A stretch of 40,394 bases of DNA. Source: an uncultured Lachnospiraceae bacterium. Lineage in GTDB: Bacteria; Bacillota_A; Clostridia; Lachnospirales; Lachnospiraceae. The DNA is taken from the NCBI GenBank assembly GCA_902780985.1, contig CACZHN010000021.1, positions 1 through 40,394 of the forward strand. Reading direction: 5' to 3'. Below are positions 1 through 6,478 of the stretch, in pieces. Below the pieces are notes generated by a model. The model saw only the letters and a list, made by a program, of their open reading frames with translations, ran no database searches and had not been told where the DNA came from. A program made the translations under genes and the position numbers. The stretch's first letter is position 1, and every line of letters starts with the position of its first letter.

Positions 1-65
1 CCCCGGCCGACTTCCGGAACTATCATCGGCGGATGAGGTACCATAAATGCTCCCACAACAGACAT
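1..65 (-). CDS. AmmeMemoRadiSam system protein (class III dioxygenase/AMMECR1-type), 5' fragment only
   Basis: Only the first 21 codons are in the window and the rest lies beyond the left edge. The minus-strand reading starts at ATG 65-63 and gives MSVVGAFMVPHPPMIVPEVG. The stretch VPHPPMIVPEVG is the characteristic N-terminus of the LigB-like (class III extradiol dioxygenase) part of AmmeMemoRadiSam proteins. A GGGGGAAG ribosome site precedes the start. The gene lies 45 bases downstream of the S66 peptidase gene on the same strand, so it is probably the third gene of that operon. The family is linked genomically to a MEMO protein and a radical SAM enzyme, neither of which is visible here. 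The call rests on about 20 residues, but the motif is distinctive. Confidence 0.6.
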   Translation of the reverse strand, partial: MSVVGAFMVPHPPMIVPEVGR

Positions 66-110
66 AAATACTTCCCCCGTTTCCCCATAACAATCTGTCA
101 GCAGTTACCT

Positions 111-1202
111 TTATATTAATTCGTATTTTATTCTTATATTGTTTCCGCTTGCTTCGATGTCGCCCACGCTTCCGCTGATGATAGGCATCATCGGAGGCAG
201 ATGTCCGATATCCAGATCCATGATTATCGGAACCCCGAATTCTCCGACAATATCAGTGATCGCATTATACATATCCACGCCCAGAGCTTCTTCCCCGAAA
301 TGTCTCGGACGTCCGATCAGAAATCCCTTTGTGTACTTGAACCATCCGGCTTCACGCATTTGCCAGAAGGCGCGTCTTACCGAAAGCGGATCCAGATCGC
401 AGCACTCCAGGAACCATACGATTCCGTCCTCCTTATACTTCTCCGCGAACTCCTTCACCTTGTCGTACTTTGTGCCCGCATGCAGCACCAGAATGTCGGC
501 GCAGCCGCCGATGAGACGGCCCTTCATCTTGACCGTGCCTTTATATTCATCTCCCGAAACAACGCCTGTCTCGGATGTCTTGTCGGTCTCCCCCGGAACA
601 AAGTACTGATAAACCGGTCTTTCATTTACCTCATAAGGAGTCAGCGGATCCGGTTCTTCAATCCACTCATCCTCGCTTTCCACAGGCTTCTCCCAAAGGT
701 CATAGCCCGTCACTTCGTCAATCTCGCCTTTCAATAACTTAAATGCATCCTCAACGGATTTATGCCAAGGCTCTCTTCCGAAGGTCGGAGCGCAAGGCGC
801 ATACATTGCCGCCGTATCCGCAAGGATCGTCGACAGGAATATATAATTCGAATTATCGGAATATCCCATGTACCACTTCGGTTCGGATGCCTTGATCTTC
901 TCGAAATCGATGTACGGAACGACTTCGCACATCAGTTCTCCGCCGCCGCAGGTTATGATAACGTCCGAATTGTCATCGGTCATGGCGTCATTCAGTTCTG
1001 CTCCGCAAAGCTCCGGCTTATTGCTGATGCCGAGACCGCAGTTCTTGTCGCAGTTCGGACCAAGCCATGTTTTATAGCCCATTCCCTCGAATATCTTCTT
1101 TGCATTTTCAAATCTTGTCTTATAAGGCTCGATGGCCGCCGCAAATGACGGTGCTATAAATCCGATGGTGCCGCCCTCTTTAAGTGGTTTTGGGTATCTC
1201 AT
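111..1202 (-). CDS. LD-carboxypeptidase family protein (peptidase S66)
   Basis: The 363-residue protein has the two-domain S66 layout. The N-terminal half has a GGG loop (CGGGEL, about 85-90) followed by the nucleophile elbow GYSD with Ser115. The C-terminal half carries the expected Glu266 (FLECCD) and His334 (DIGHLPP), completing the Ser-Glu-His triad. Family members either trim the terminal D-Ala from L,D-linked muropeptides (LdcA) or cleave microcin C-like adenylates (MccF). The sequence alone does not decide, and this protein is somewhat longer than typical LdcA. No signal peptide is seen, so a cytoplasmic role in wall recycling or detoxification is likely. The ATG has an AAAGGA site 8 bases upstream. 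It lies 26 bases downstream of the phosphoesterase gene and is probably co-transcribed with it. Confidence 0.85.
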   Translation of the reverse strand: MRYPKPLKEGGTIGFIAPSFAAAIEPYKTRFENAKKIFEGMGYKTWLGPNCDKNCGLGISNKPELCGAELNDAMTDDNSDVIITCGGGELMCEVVPYIDFEKIKASEPKWYMGYSDNSNYIFLSTILADTAAMYAPCAPTFGREPWHKSVEDAFKLLKGEIDEVTGYDLWEKPVESEDEWIEEPDPLTPYEVNERPVYQYFVPGETDKTSETGVVSGDEYKGTVKMKGRLIGGCADILVLHAGTKYDKVKEFAEKYKEDGIVWFLECCDLDPLSVRRAFWQMREAGWFKYTKGFLIGRPRHFGEEALGVDMYNAITDIVGEFGVPIIMDLDIGHLPPMMPIISGSVGDIEASGNNIRIKYELI

Positions 1203-1228
1203 AAATGTATCCTTTCATGTCGCTGTTA

Positions 1229-1996
1229 CTAATCTATATAAAACTCTTCATCCGTCTCGAGACAGATGGCCGCCAGACGACCGCCCTTAAAGCAGGCTCC
1301 GCAGTCGATGGCTATATGATTGTTCTTTCTGTAAATGTAACCCGGATTCGGGTTGTCTTCTATAAGTTCTGTAGGCGTGTGTCCGGAAATTACAAAGAAG
1401 TTCTTTCTTCTCGGATAGTACGGTACGTTATAATCCGCGCGATCCCAGACTATCTCCTTCAGGGAATAATCCACTATGCATTTCTTCGGTGAATAATTTC
1501 CCAGTCCCGCATGGACCAGCAGATATCTTACGGTCTCGCCGTTTCTGATCTTATCTTTTCTGCGTCCCGGCTTGCTGCTCTGTCTCACCACCTGAACTTC
1601 CTCATATAATGCAAAGTCCTTGATGAACTCCGAAACCTCGTGTTTCATTTCCGGATCCAGTCGCTTAAACTCCGCAAGGGTTGTGGCACATCCGTTATAA
1701 TGCCAGTTCACCAGATTGTTTATATCCTGCGGGCTCAGTTGTTCGATGGTCTCGTCCGTGATCTCATTTTCCAGAAAACTCAGACACTCCATGGCCATCA
1801 GCTCGTGATTTCCTACTATCGGGACCACGTTATGCATCGACATCAGTTTCAGCAGAACCTGTACCGGGTTCGGGCCGCGGTCCACCACATCACCCAGGAT
1901 GTATAAAGTGTCTTCATCGCTGAAATTAATCTTATCAAGCATCCTTATGAACTTGTCATATTCTCCGTGTATATCGGATATTACATACGTCGCCAA
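1229..1996 (-). CDS. Metallophosphoesterase, PrpE/ApaH-like Ser/Thr phosphatase family
   Basis: This 255-residue protein carries the full calcineurin-type metal-binding signature: DIHG (8-11), GDVVDRG (35-41), GNHE (62-65), VHAG (His162) and SGHTP (His206). The order and spacing fit the bacterial PPP-type protein phosphatase and diadenosine tetraphosphatase group. The substrate cannot be told from sequence. No membrane segment or signal peptide is evident. The best start is TTG at 1996-1994, since GGGGG lies 7 bases upstream and no in-frame ATG is better placed. It is the first gene of a minus-strand run continuing into the S66 peptidase gene. Confidence 0.85.
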   Translation of the reverse strand: MATYVISDIHGEYDKFIRMLDKINFSDEDTLYILGDVVDRGPNPVQVLLKLMSMHNVVPIVGNHELMAMECLSFLENEITDETIEQLSPQDINNLVNWHYNGCATTLAEFKRLDPEMKHEVSEFIKDFALYEEVQVVRQSSKPGRRKDKIRNGETVRYLLVHAGLGNYSPKKCIVDYSLKEIVWDRADYNVPYYPRRKNFFVISGHTPTELIEDNPNPGYIYRKNNHIAIDCGACFKGGRLAAICLETDEEFYID

Positions 1997-2025
1997 AATA
2001 ATGCCCCCTACAGATCATCTGTTTC

Positions 2026-2054
2026 ATTATAACATTTTCGGGTTAATCTTTCGA
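2026..2054 (-). promoter_or_regulatory. Predicted promoter of the phosphoesterase operon
   Basis: On the minus strand TCGAAA (2054-2049) lies 17 bases before a perfect TATAAT (2031-2026), about 30 bases upstream of the TTG start. The -35 box matches consensus at 4 of 6 positions. Confidence 0.5.
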
Positions 2055-2173
2055 TTTAAAAAATCCTTAATTTACGGGCTTTTCAGCAGTTCGGGTGTCG
2101 TTATTTATCTTTGACGTTTTGTCTGCTCATATTTTCTTTTTGTAACTTTTTCAAAACTTTTTGTAAAATATAC

Positions 2174-2202
2174 TTGACATAGTGTAAAACGAGTGATATA
2201 TT
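2174..2202 (+). promoter_or_regulatory. Strong sigma-A-type promoter for the small membrane protein gene
   Basis: A perfect TTGACA (2174-2179) is followed after 17 bases by TATATT (2197-2202). The transcript would begin near 2209 and have a leader of about 70 bases that is A/C-rich and nearly free of G, with no obvious hairpin. Confidence 0.75.
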
Positions 2203-2281
2203 ATGACCATAGCCGGCAGACAAAACAAAAACGAAACAAATTATAAATCAGATTTTTAAAACGAAAGTAGAGGTAAATATT

Positions 2282-2512
2282 ATGTCAAAGATGCTTAAAT
2301 TCAGAAATTTCAAGAATGTTCCAAAGAAGGTTGTTGTAGCTTATATCATCAATGTTGTTCTTATTCTTGTAGGATGCACACTGCTTGTATCTGATATTTT
2401 CAATATCAAGTTCCCGTTCAACGCATACATTCCTGCTATGATCTGCATTATCATTGCTAACCTTATCAACATTACCGTTATCAACAAGTACAGAGATGTT
2501 CTCAAAGCTTAA
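2282..2512 (+). CDS. Small two-helix membrane protein, unknown function
   Basis: This 76-residue basic protein has a positively charged N-terminus (lysines within the first 16 residues), then two hydrophobic helices at about residues 17-37 and 48-66, and a short basic tail. I do not recognise the family. An AGAGG ribosome site precedes the ATG, and a consensus promoter (2174-2202) drives it as one of only three plus-strand genes in the window. A possible 9-residue peptide gene begins 20 bases after the stop. The charge pattern suggests both ends on the cytoplasmic side. Codon use and the promoter support it being real, and no partner gene hints at its role. Confidence 0.7.
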   Translation: MSKMLKFRNFKNVPKKVVVAYIINVVLILVGCTLLVSDIFNIKFPFNAYIPAMICIIIANLINITVINKYRDVLKA

Positions 2513-2532
2513 TCGAAAGAGAAGGATAATAT

Positions 2533-2562
2533 ATGAGAAAACCAAAAAAGATACTGTACTAA
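2533..2562 (+). CDS. Possible 9-residue basic peptide gene
   Basis: ATG at 2533 with a good GAAGGA site (2521-2526) encodes MRKPKKILY and stops with TAA inside the following hairpin. It lies 20 bases after the small membrane protein gene on the same strand. There is no homology basis. The ribosome site and spacing are the only evidence, and a chance occurrence is quite possible. Confidence 0.25.
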   Translation: MRKPKKILY

Positions 2563-2589
2563 CGAGGTTTCCCAAGTTAGTACAGTATC
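2550..2589 (-). terminator. Intrinsic terminator of the dihydrouridine synthase gene
   Basis: A perfect 14-bp stem, GATACTGTACTAAC (2550-2563) with GTTAGTACAGTATC (2576-2589), has a 12-base loop. On the minus strand it is followed by a T6 run (2549-2544). The stop codon of the dihydrouridine synthase gene (2577-2579) lies inside the stem. The hairpin may also slow plus-strand transcription from 2282, but the T-run on that side is poor. Confidence 0.8.
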
Positions 2590-3521
2590 ATTTGCACTGC
2601 AGACTTATATTCGGATAAATGCGTGGCTTTGTGAATAGCCTTCAGCTGTTTTTTGTCTATTTTCAGTCCCATGGAAAGGTAGGTCCACAGTTCTTTCATC
2701 TTCATGACTACCTGTTTCTCTCCGGCCATTTCCACAAGATACCCTTCGGTAATATCTTTCAAAAATGCTTTAAGTCGCATACGGTCCGCTTTTTGATCAA
2801 GGTCGGCAGGTATTTCGCTTCCTGCTCCGCCGAAGTTCTTGATATCACCCGGAAGTTCCGGATTCATGATAACTCCGCGGCCGATCATAACGCACTCTTC
2901 ATCAGCTCTTTCCCTATATGATTCAAGATTCGTGATATCTCCGTTATAAACAATAGGCATCTTATCACCAAGAACCGTTTTAGCCATATTATATGCATCG
3001 ATTCTTATCCTGCCCGAATAAAAATCACTGCGAAGGCGCGGATGGATTATCAGTTCCGATATCGGGTACTTCTTATAAATCTCCAGAATATCTTCCCACT
3101 CGGATTCAAACTCCATTCCGATACGGGTTTTTACGGATAACTTAAGGCCGTCATTGGCATCGTAAATTTCATACAGAAACTTATCCAGTTCCTCGGTCCT
3201 GTCCAGGAATCCCGATCCTCTTCCCTTGGATACCACGGTCCCCGACGGACATCCCAGATTCAGGTTCACTTCGCGATATCCCAGATCTGCCAGCTGACGG
3301 GTTATGGTCACGAAAAGCTCCGCGTCGTTGGTGAGTATCTGCGGGACTACATTTAACCCGGCATTATTATCCGGATGGACTTCCCTAAGTTCACGACCCT
3401 TCAGATGGCTGGCGGTAAGGAACGGCGTAAAGTACTTATCAATCCCGCCGTAATGCTTCTCCAGCGCATTTCTGTATACATATGTAGTTATGCCCTCCAT
3501 GGGCGCCAGGTATAATTTCAT
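2577..3521 (-). CDS. tRNA-dihydrouridine synthase family protein
   Basis: The 314-residue protein is an FMN-dependent TIM-barrel enzyme that reduces uridine in the tRNA D-loop. The sequence begins with the typical LAPMEGIT (5-12), carries the catalytic cysteine in NLGCPSG (Cys91) and the flavin/substrate-binding lysine in KTRIG (Lys131). IIHPR and the C-terminal GRG motif (IGRGVIMNPEL) provide flavin phosphate contacts. The position specificity (DusA, DusB or DusC type) cannot be assigned. It starts 3 bases after the Uma2-like gene's stop codon, so the two are probably one operon. Its terminator overlaps the stop codon. Confidence 0.9.
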   Translation of the reverse strand: MKLYLAPMEGITTYVYRNALEKHYGGIDKYFTPFLTASHLKGRELREVHPDNNAGLNVVPQILTNDAELFVTITRQLADLGYREVNLNLGCPSGTVVSKGRGSGFLDRTEELDKFLYEIYDANDGLKLSVKTRIGMEFESEWEDILEIYKKYPISELIIHPRLRSDFYSGRIRIDAYNMAKTVLGDKMPIVYNGDITNLESYRERADEECVMIGRGVIMNPELPGDIKNFGGAGSEIPADLDQKADRMRLKAFLKDITEGYLVEMAGEKQVVMKMKELWTYLSMGLKIDKKQLKAIHKATHLSEYKSAVQMILY

Positions 3522-3524
3522 CTT

Positions 3525-4346
3525 CTAAATCTCTTCTTCATAGTTAAGCAGTTTTCTGAAGTTTATGACACACTCCCCGTTCCAGATACCCACAGGGATA
3601 TCGTCATCAAAGGAATATTCCTTCTGGTCTTCATCCAGATCGAATCTTGTGACAATAACTTTCTCAAGTTCAGGCGAGATCACCCAGTATTCGCGGACTC
3701 CTGCTTTATTATACTTCTTGTACTTTTTCATGGTGTCCATGTAAAAATTGCTCGGAGATATAACCTCCGCAATAAAGTCGGGAGCTCCCTCTATGCGGGC
3801 TTTGGTGATCTTGTTTTTGTCGCATACGATCAGCACATCAGGCCGGACCATGGTTTTGTCATCGCAGTCGAGTCTTACATCTACCGGTGCAATATAGGGA
3901 TGGCAGCTTCCTTTATTTTTCCTGATGTGCATCTTTAATTCAATATATAATTCTCCGGCAACATCCTGATGATCCGTTGTCGGAGCAGCCATATCATAGA
4001 ACTTTCCGTCGATTAATTCAACCCTGGTTCCCTCCGGAAGCGCAAGATAATCCTCAATCGTCTTTTCTTCGTCAACCTTTTTCGGAACCTCTTCCGGCTC
4101 GATTCTCACAGCACTGTAGGCTGCAGTTTCTTTCACAATTTCTTTTTCCACATCCTGAGTACCGAATCCGCCTCCGAAATCCGTGAAGAACTTCTGTAAC
4201 GCCTGCATAGTATCATATCTCGGCGAAGTTGTCTCCCCTCCGAATATTTTCTGCACGGTACCGAAAGGTACACCGGACAGATCCGATATCATCTTATTCG
4301 AAAAGCCCTGTCGCTTTTTCTCTTCGATCATCTGTTCTATAGTCAT
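3525..4346 (-). CDS. HTH-Uma2 fusion protein (DUF820, PD-(D/E)XK nuclease fold)
   Basis: From the preferred ATG at 4346 the product has 273 residues. GGGGGTG lies 7 bases upstream, and the longer in-frame extension reads through the promoter. Residues about 2-52 form an XRE-like helix-turn-helix (ISDLSGVPFGTVQKIF). A linker rich in Glu and Lys leads to a Uma2/DUF820 domain (about 97-265) with the expected acidic and basic residues: VELIDG (Glu110), RPDVLIV (Asp170), AEVISPSN (Glu194) and the following lysine cluster, then REYWVISP. Most Uma2 proteins lack the HTH. The family is abundant and of unsettled function. A perfect dyad over the predicted transcription start suggests the protein represses its own gene. 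dus follows 3 bases later. Confidence 0.85.
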   Translation of the reverse strand: MTIEQMIEEKKRQGFSNKMISDLSGVPFGTVQKIFGGETTSPRYDTMQALQKFFTDFGGGFGTQDVEKEIVKETAAYSAVRIEPEEVPKKVDEEKTIEDYLALPEGTRVELIDGKFYDMAAPTTDHQDVAGELYIELKMHIRKNKGSCHPYIAPVDVRLDCDDKTMVRPDVLIVCDKNKITKARIEGAPDFIAEVISPSNFYMDTMKKYKKYNKAGVREYWVISPELEKVIVTRFDLDEDQKEYSFDDDIPVGIWNGECVINFRKLLNYEEEI

Positions 4347-4366
4347 GACAACACCCCCTAACAAGA

Positions 4367-4426
4367 ATAGATAGTGATACATTTCTGTATCACTATCTAT
4401 CATACCACTTATTAACCGTTTTTCAA
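4367..4426 (-). promoter_or_regulatory. Promoter and dyad operator of the HTH-Uma2/dus operon
   Basis: On the minus strand TTGAAA (4426-4421) is followed after 16 bases by TATGAT (4404-4399). A perfect 14-bp inverted repeat, ATAGATAGTGATAC (4367-4380) and its complement (4387-4400) with a 6-base spacer, covers the expected start of transcription near 4392. This is where a repressor would block initiation. The HTH domain encoded immediately downstream is the obvious candidate binder (inference). Confidence 0.6.
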
Positions 4427-4458
4427 CCGTTTGTTATCCGTTTATCACCCGTTTATCA
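4415..4458. repeat. Four 11-bp tandem repeats (NCCGTTTNTNA)
   Basis: Four units with exactly 11-bp spacing begin at 4415, 4426, 4437 and 4448, sharing CCGTTT. They run from the stop codon of the CPBP gene across the -35 region of the HTH-Uma2 promoter. The regular, near one-turn phase suggests cooperative protein binding on one face of the helix. They do not form a hairpin. Confidence 0.6.
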
Positions 4459-5124
4459 TCCAAAGAACACTGATGCCCATACCGTTATCATCGCATCGTA
4501 TACTCCGTGCAGTATGATGAGCGACAGAGTCGAACATCTTTTGATCTTAAGTCTGAGTACGGCAAATATAATTCCGATAACACTTGTTATCGCCACCTGG
4601 ATCAGGTTGCCTCCGAACAAATGTATGAAGCCAAACATTATCGATGAAACGATCACCGCTATGCTGTCTTTGCCGCTGATCCTTCTGATCTTTTCATAGA
4701 TCAGTCCGCGGAATACAAACTCTTCCGAAAGACCGACTCCGAAAATAAAAAATGTGAAATCATACACAAACATCCAGGCTTTATTATATCTGTTGCCGTT
4801 ATCAACGTATTCTCCGAAGCCCGCCAGATGGGGTATCAACGTGAGGAACACCGATAAGACAAGGCCCAGAATAACACCTGTCAAAATCTGGATTCCTATC
4901 TTCTCTCCGGTGAATCCGTAATCCGAAAGCTTATCCTTACTTACGATCATTACAATAATCGGAATTATCATCAGCAGCACGCGGGAGCCGATTGTCACAA
5001 GCATTCTCGGCACCGGAGGAAGTCCCCCTCTGATATTTATGTTGTAAAGCATGATTCCTACAAGTCCCAGCACTGCGCCGATGTATGCTGCAATAAGTCC
5101 GATCCACTCTTTTTTCTTCGACAT
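4456..5124 (-). CDS. CPBP family intramembrane metalloprotease (Abi/Rce1-like)
   Basis: The 222-residue multi-pass membrane protein has the three CPBP motifs: EEFVFRG (Glu134, Glu135, Arg139), FGFIH (His168) and HGVYD (His206, Asp210), which ligate and activate zinc within the membrane. Hydrophobic helices are evident at about 9-28, 43-62, 78-98, 117-132, 155-170 and 175-192. In Gram-positive bacteria such proteins serve in bacteriocin self-immunity, protein processing or regulation, and the target is unknown here. The ATG at 5124 is chosen because GGGAGGGTG precedes it. A longer reading would overlap the XRE gene. It is the last gene of the DUF2975 / XRE / CPBP operon. Confidence 0.85.
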   Translation of the reverse strand: MSKKKEWIGLIAAYIGAVLGLVGIMLYNINIRGGLPPVPRMLVTIGSRVLLMIIPIIVMIVSKDKLSDYGFTGEKIGIQILTGVILGLVLSVFLTLIPHLAGFGEYVDNGNRYNKAWMFVYDFTFFIFGVGLSEEFVFRGLIYEKIRRISGKDSIAVIVSSIMFGFIHLFGGNLIQVAITSVIGIIFAVLRLKIKRCSTLSLIILHGVYDAMITVWASVFFG

Positions 5125-5137
5125 TTCACCCTCCCGA

Positions 5138-5347
5138 TCAGTCCTTACTGTATTCCAGTATGTCGCCAGGCTGGCAATCCAGTGCCTCGCATATTGCCAC
5201 AAGTGTGGAGAAACGAATCGCGGATATCTTTCCGTTTTTCATCTTGGAAAGATTTACATTTGACACTCCTACTTTCTCGGCAAGTTCGTTCAGTGACATC
5301 TTCCGATCCGCCATAACACGGTCAAGTCGCAAAATAATCTGTCCCAT
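5138..5347 (-). CDS. Small XRE/Cro-type HTH regulator, YozG-like
   Basis: The 69-residue protein is almost entirely a helix-turn-helix: LNELAEKVGVSNVNLSKMKNG at about 19-39, followed by IRFSTLVAICEALDCQPGDIL, the signature ending of YozG-like regulators. It starts 12 bases after the DUF2975 gene, whose TAA stop directly abuts the AAAGGAGG ribosome site, so translation is probably coupled. The same arrangement is seen at 8175-8869. Such HTH genes usually sit beside a DUF2975 membrane protein and are thought to control the shared promoter. The likely operator is 6040-6054. Confidence 0.85.
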   Translation of the reverse strand: MGQIILRLDRVMADRKMSLNELAEKVGVSNVNLSKMKNGKISAIRFSTLVAICEALDCQPGDILEYSKD

Positions 5348-5359
5348 ATCCGTCCTCCT

Positions 5360-5947
5360 TTACAGCGTCTCGTCAGCCTGAATCTGCAATGTCTTACCGT
5401 AATCGAGGATCGTGTAAACAACCCAGGTTATGACCAGACCCAGTATTCCGTATACCGTTCCCGGGGTGAAGAACATCACGATACTTGCTACTATCATTAC
5501 CGTAGTGATGCGGCGGATAGCCTTATCAGTAAACGGATTTTCCTCTTCTCTTATTATCCTGAAAACTCCGCCCACCAGCTTCATCATGATCGCGAAGACC
5601 AGCAGGATGAAGAATCCGGCTATACTGTAAATGATGAATACCACCGAATAAGGGTGTGTCTGAAGCGCATCCCTGATTGCCTGAACATCGGAATGAATGG
5701 TGTTCGGATTCATGATGGTTATGTTAAATGCGCTTACATTTCCTATGCTGCTTTCAAATGTTACGTGTCCCGAATCGACTCCCTTCTGCACCCATGCTTC
5801 AAATGCATCGGTCTTGTACGCAATAATCGTGATGAGAACCAGGCAGAGCACGCATAGGATAATGCCGATCACGAAAAATACCTTCGTAACCTTTTCGCCT
5901 GTCTCGCAGCTTTTTTTAATCTTTTGAAGTTTTACACTTTCTTCCAT
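5360..5947 (-). CDS. DUF2975-like membrane protein
   Basis: The 195-residue protein has four hydrophobic helices (about 22-45, 99-120, 145-162, 165-180) and an extracytoplasmic loop between the first two. The segment IREEENPFTDKAIRRI before helix three and the C-terminal YGKTLQIQADETL match the DUF2975 pattern. The function is unknown, but the family is nearly always encoded next to a YozG-type HTH gene, as here. A consensus promoter lies at 6003-6031 and an AAGGAG site precedes the ATG. It may act as a membrane partner that controls the HTH regulator (inference). Confidence 0.75.
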   Translation of the reverse strand: MEESVKLQKIKKSCETGEKVTKVFFVIGIILCVLCLVLITIIAYKTDAFEAWVQKGVDSGHVTFESSIGNVSAFNITIMNPNTIHSDVQAIRDALQTHPYSVVFIIYSIAGFFILLVFAIMMKLVGGVFRIIREEENPFTDKAIRRITTVMIVASIVMFFTPGTVYGILGLVITWVVYTILDYGKTLQIQADETL

Positions 5948-6002
5948 AATCTATTCTCCTTCAATCATAAAAATCGAACGTCTGATGGTTTATGTTGAAA
6001 TG

Positions 6003-6057
6003 AGAATATCACTGAAATTAATCTTTGTCAACTAAAATTTAACGTTTATCGTTAAAT
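6003..6057 (-). promoter_or_regulatory. Promoter with upstream dyad for the first DUF2975/XRE operon
   Basis: On the minus strand a perfect TTGACA (6031-6026) precedes TATTCT (6008-6003) with a 17-base spacer. Exactly 8 bases upstream of the -35 box is the dyad TAACG-N5-CGTTA (6040-6054), whose arms extend to 8 bp, ATTTAACG (6037-6044) and CGTTAAAT (6050-6057). The layout is the same as at 8903-8954. The dyad also follows the stop of the 6059 gene and could act as a weak terminator. Confidence 0.7.
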
Positions 6058-6058
6058 A

Positions 6059-6445
6059 TTATATTTTAAACGTAAGAAATGTATATACTATCAATCCACC
6101 GTAATATGCTATTGCACATATCTTGGCCGCCATATGATTTTTTCCCGTCAGGTCAGAGCCCGCTCCCATACGGATCAGTTTGTCTTTATACGTAAGGTCG
6201 TGGATAACCAGCAGATAGTTTATCACACCGGCGATAATGTCAACTGCCAGGATAGCAATACATAACTTGATCCTGATCTCGGGCTGGGTATTTTTCAGAT
6301 AACTCCACGCGAACCAAAGAATAATGTTGAATATGAAGATTCCCCCGCCCATAACACCTCGGATGCACTTATTGTTCCAGATTTTGCTGCGCAGATCGCA
6401 TATCTCCCGGTTATTCAATTGTAAAGGAGTGTCCCCATGTGTCAT
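6059..6445 (-). CDS. Small membrane protein of unknown function, start formed by a repeat element
   Basis: The 128-residue reading has three clear hydrophobic helices (about 34-51, 61-83 and 107-124) and no family I recognise. Its ATG and first eight codons (MTHGDTPL) are the complement of repeat copy A (6424-6478), so the N-terminus looks acquired. The ribosome site is poor: the nearest G-run, also in the repeat, ends 13 bases upstream. No alternative ATG exists in the right place, while TTG at codon 10 is possible. The gene follows the DUF4173-like gene by 9 bases and may depend on translational coupling. The true start is uncertain. Confidence 0.55.
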   Translation of the reverse strand: MTHGDTPLQLNNREICDLRSKIWNNKCIRGVMGGGIFIFNIILWFAWSYLKNTQPEIRIKLCIAILAVDIIAGVINYLLVIHDLTYKDKLIRMGAGSDLTGKNHMAAKICAIAYYGGLIVYTFLTFKI

Positions 6446-6478
6446 TTTGACTAATCAACCCCCGTCCCCATGTCTCAG
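6424..6478 (-). repeat. REP-like repeat, copy A
   Basis: On the minus strand this holds CATGGGGACGGGGGTTGA, then TTAGTCAAAATGACACA, then TGGGGACACTCCTTT. Both GGGGAC modules are present. It spans the junction of two genes, supplying the last codons of one and the first codons of the next. Confidence 0.75.
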
